64,000 bases of DNA. It comes from Paramarasmius palmivorus (lineage: Eukaryota; Basidiomycota; Agaricomycetes; Agaricales; Marasmiaceae). A model generated the notes under the pieces. It made no database searches. It was not told the DNA's origin and was given only the letters and a program-made list of their open reading frames with translations. The stretch lies in contig JAYKXP010000008.1 of NCBI GenBank assembly GCA_037176845.1, positions 1 to 64,000 of the forward strand. Direction: 5' to 3'. Within the stretch, counting starts at the first letter, position 1, and the number at the start of each line of letters is the position of its first letter. Below are positions 62,163-64,000 of this stretch, piece after piece. The position numbers and the translations under genes are program-made.

Positions 62163-63901
62163 ATGTCCGACAACGACTCTGATCTCGGTAGGCCTTGCCC
62201 ATGCCCAGTCTCTTCGTATTCCACTCAAAACTGACCTTATTACAAAAGGCGGTCTAGGACCAGTAACCCCAGCAGCTCCTCGCAGAGCCACAACAACCGC
62301 AGCAACCTCACGTTCCAAACCTAAACCCAAATCCAACGCAGCAGGTCCAAGTACGCGCAGAAATACAACGGCAAAAGCACGCCCTAGAACTCCTAGTATT
62401 GAAGTCGGATCAGTTATAGATGTGGATGCAGGCGAGGAAGCAGCGGAAGATGAAGATGAAGAAATCGAGGTGGATGAGTTGGCTTCTAATTCAACGGCGA
62501 CGAATAGACAGGGATCTCAAGCTGGTGGGAGGAGACAAACAGCGAGGAAGCAGGCTGTCACTCCTGCTGCTGTGAACAATAAAGGGAAACAGAAGGCCGC
62601 ACCGCCGCCTGCGAGATCAAGACCTGCAGCGACGAATAATCGGAGGAGAGTTGAAGAGGATGCGCAGACGATTGAAGATTCCGACAATCCGCAGGAGGTA
62701 GCGGCGCCACCACCGACTCGTACCAGGGCAGCTCCCAAACAACAAAAGACCACTACAGCGAGAGAATCAGAGCTGGAAAGATTACGTTGGCGTGCAGAGC
62801 AGGTAAAATTCCTACAAAGGGTTTCCTGCAAAAAACTGACATTACTGGGATCTAGGCGGAGCAACGATGTGCGGATCTGATGAAACAGCTGGAGGAATTA
62901 CACCGTACACGGGTGACAGAAGCTGAACAGCTCATGGAGGCACAAACCGCTCAATACGATGCGCAGTTGGAAGGTGAAAATCCTAGCATTACTCCCATTG
63001 CTCTCACCTTACCTTCGTTAGCCAAAGAACGGATCATCACGCAACTCACACAATCCCTGGCAAAAGTCGAGCCACTCTCCCGGTCAGGCAGGACTTCTGT
63101 CCTTCATCTTATAACCCGAGATGCAGCAGACGAAGAGAAGAGGATGATTGAACAGGAAGTGGCAAAGTTGAGGGACGAGCTCGCAGATAAAGCGCGAGTA
63201 ATAAACGAAAAAGATGATCTCCTGGCTGAGAAAGATCAGATAGGTGTGTTACACTAACGAATGCAACCTCGGAACACCTCCTTATTCCCTTTTCGCAGTG
63301 AAGGAACTCCAATACGAACTCAAACTCGAGCGAGAAAATGCCCAAAAGTCAAACCACCGACCGCCAGGGTCTGCACAACGAGGGCGAGGTGGTGTTCTAG
63401 GAACAGACGATCCCAAGAATACTGAAGTTATCAAGTTTTATGAAGACGTCACCAATCTTCTTGTGCCGAGCATGAAACCCAAACCTGGACGATATGTCAA
63501 CACGGAAGACTGGAATCTCACGTGCGTCTATACGTACGTTGGTGAAGAAGCTGATGCTGGCAATACGAAGAGTAGGTCTCACGGAGTGTTCATCTCTATA
63601 ACGACTTACAAGTCGCTTTATAGGTCTTCATTTCACACTAAGATCATCCCATGAACCCAAACCAGATGCAGAAGAGCCGATCACCAGTACAGATCAGCTT
63701 CACCAATCCATGTATTACGTTCCTCTGGACTTGGACAAGGAGACCGATGACTTCGTGGCACGACTCAAATTTCTTGGATCACCATTCTCATTCCCTCGAA
63801 CCCAATTACCCTTATTCTTACGGACTATTTACAATACAGTTGGAGAGGCTCTGAACGGCGAGGAAGGGTCCGACGACGACGATGACCAGATGCAATCGTG
63901 A
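62163..63901 (+). CDS. Monopolin subunit Csm1/Pcs1-like chromosome segregation protein
   Basis: Csm1/Pcs1 proteins link kinetochores and help orient chromosomes in meiosis (yeast) or prevent merotely (fission yeast). ATG 62163 gives a nine-residue first exon (MSDNDSDLG) joined by an intron to about 62250. A basic, Ala/Thr-rich disordered part is followed by the acidic run EEAAEDEDEEIEVDE. Long coiled coils cover about 62.77-63.35 kb (ELERLRWRAEQ, LRDELADKARVINEKD). The C-terminal globular domain begins EVIKFYEDVTNLLVPS and includes WNLTCVYTYVGEE, YYVPLDLDKETDDFV and LPLFLRTIYNTV. It stops at 63901. Introns near 62.8, 63.24 and 63.57 kb; one short frame jump near 62.97 kb. About 500 residues. 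The C-terminal fold assignment is good; the biological role is by homology. Confidence 0.85.
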
Positions 63902-64000
63902 TTGTTATTACAACTGCCTTTCTTGAGTACATCCAATTTATAATCCATCTTGAACATTGATTTTATGGATACATTATTCTATATTTACGGCCCTCTTAGG
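63902..64000. other. 3' flank of the monopolin-like gene
   Basis: Only AT-rich trailing sequence is present before the window ends. Confidence 0.5.

Noticed and set aside
1..64000. CRISPR arrays, bacterial operons, rRNA genes
   Set aside because: No regularly spaced repeats, no prokaryotic gene layout and no rRNA sequence; the gene structures are fungal.

Overview
The window looks like a mushroom-forming basidiomycete (Agaricomycetes). Genes are broken by many 50-60 nt GT-AG introns. The families present (KDZ transposase, DUF6593, glyoxal oxidase, GMC oxidoreductase, expanded P450s, TRI5-type terpene synthase) are typical of that group. Some genes have reading frames broken by one-base insertions or deletions, including the essential ribosome-assembly gene PNO1. 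Base-level sequence error is therefore a serious possibility, and apparent frameshifts should not be read as pseudogenes without checking.

Layout. 1-9.5 kb is gene-poor and holds a frame-broken KDZ transposase gene (about 4.4-7.1 kb, minus strand), a zinc-finger fragment and a palindrome. 9.5-36 kb looks like a terpenoid-type secondary-metabolite cluster: three P450s, a GMC oxidoreductase, a steroid-5-alpha-reductase-like reductase, an AsnB-type amidotransferase, a glyoxal (copper radical) oxidase with an extra N-terminal module, a UbiA-family membrane prenyltransferase/cyclase, an MFS exporter, a C2H2 regulator and a TRI5-type sesquiterpene synthase. PNO1 (24.9-26.0 kb) sits in the middle of it. 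37.6-53.9 kb is a tandem pair of very large minus-strand genes. Each encodes a ZNFX1-like SF1 RNA helicase with NFX1-type zinc fingers, fused to three CbxX/CfqX-type AAA+ ATPase domains, a coiled coil and a short conserved Cys-containing tail. 54.4-63.9 kb holds ordinary nuclear genes: a URI/Bud27-like protein, a large acidic protein kinase with SAP-like segments, a DUF6593 protein and a Csm1/Pcs1 monopolin-like protein.

How the parts may work together. In the cluster, the TRI5-type synthase (and perhaps the UbiA enzyme) would make a terpene or meroterpene skeleton. The P450s, GMC oxidase, reductase and amidotransferase would decorate it, the MFS protein would export it and the C2H2 protein would regulate it. 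This is inference from co-location. The most interesting system is the tandem helicase/triple-AAA+ pair. Animal ZNFX1 acts in antiviral RNA sensing and small-RNA inheritance, and fungal Hrr1 acts in RNAi heterochromatin, so a role in RNA-based genome defence is a reasonable but untested hypothesis.
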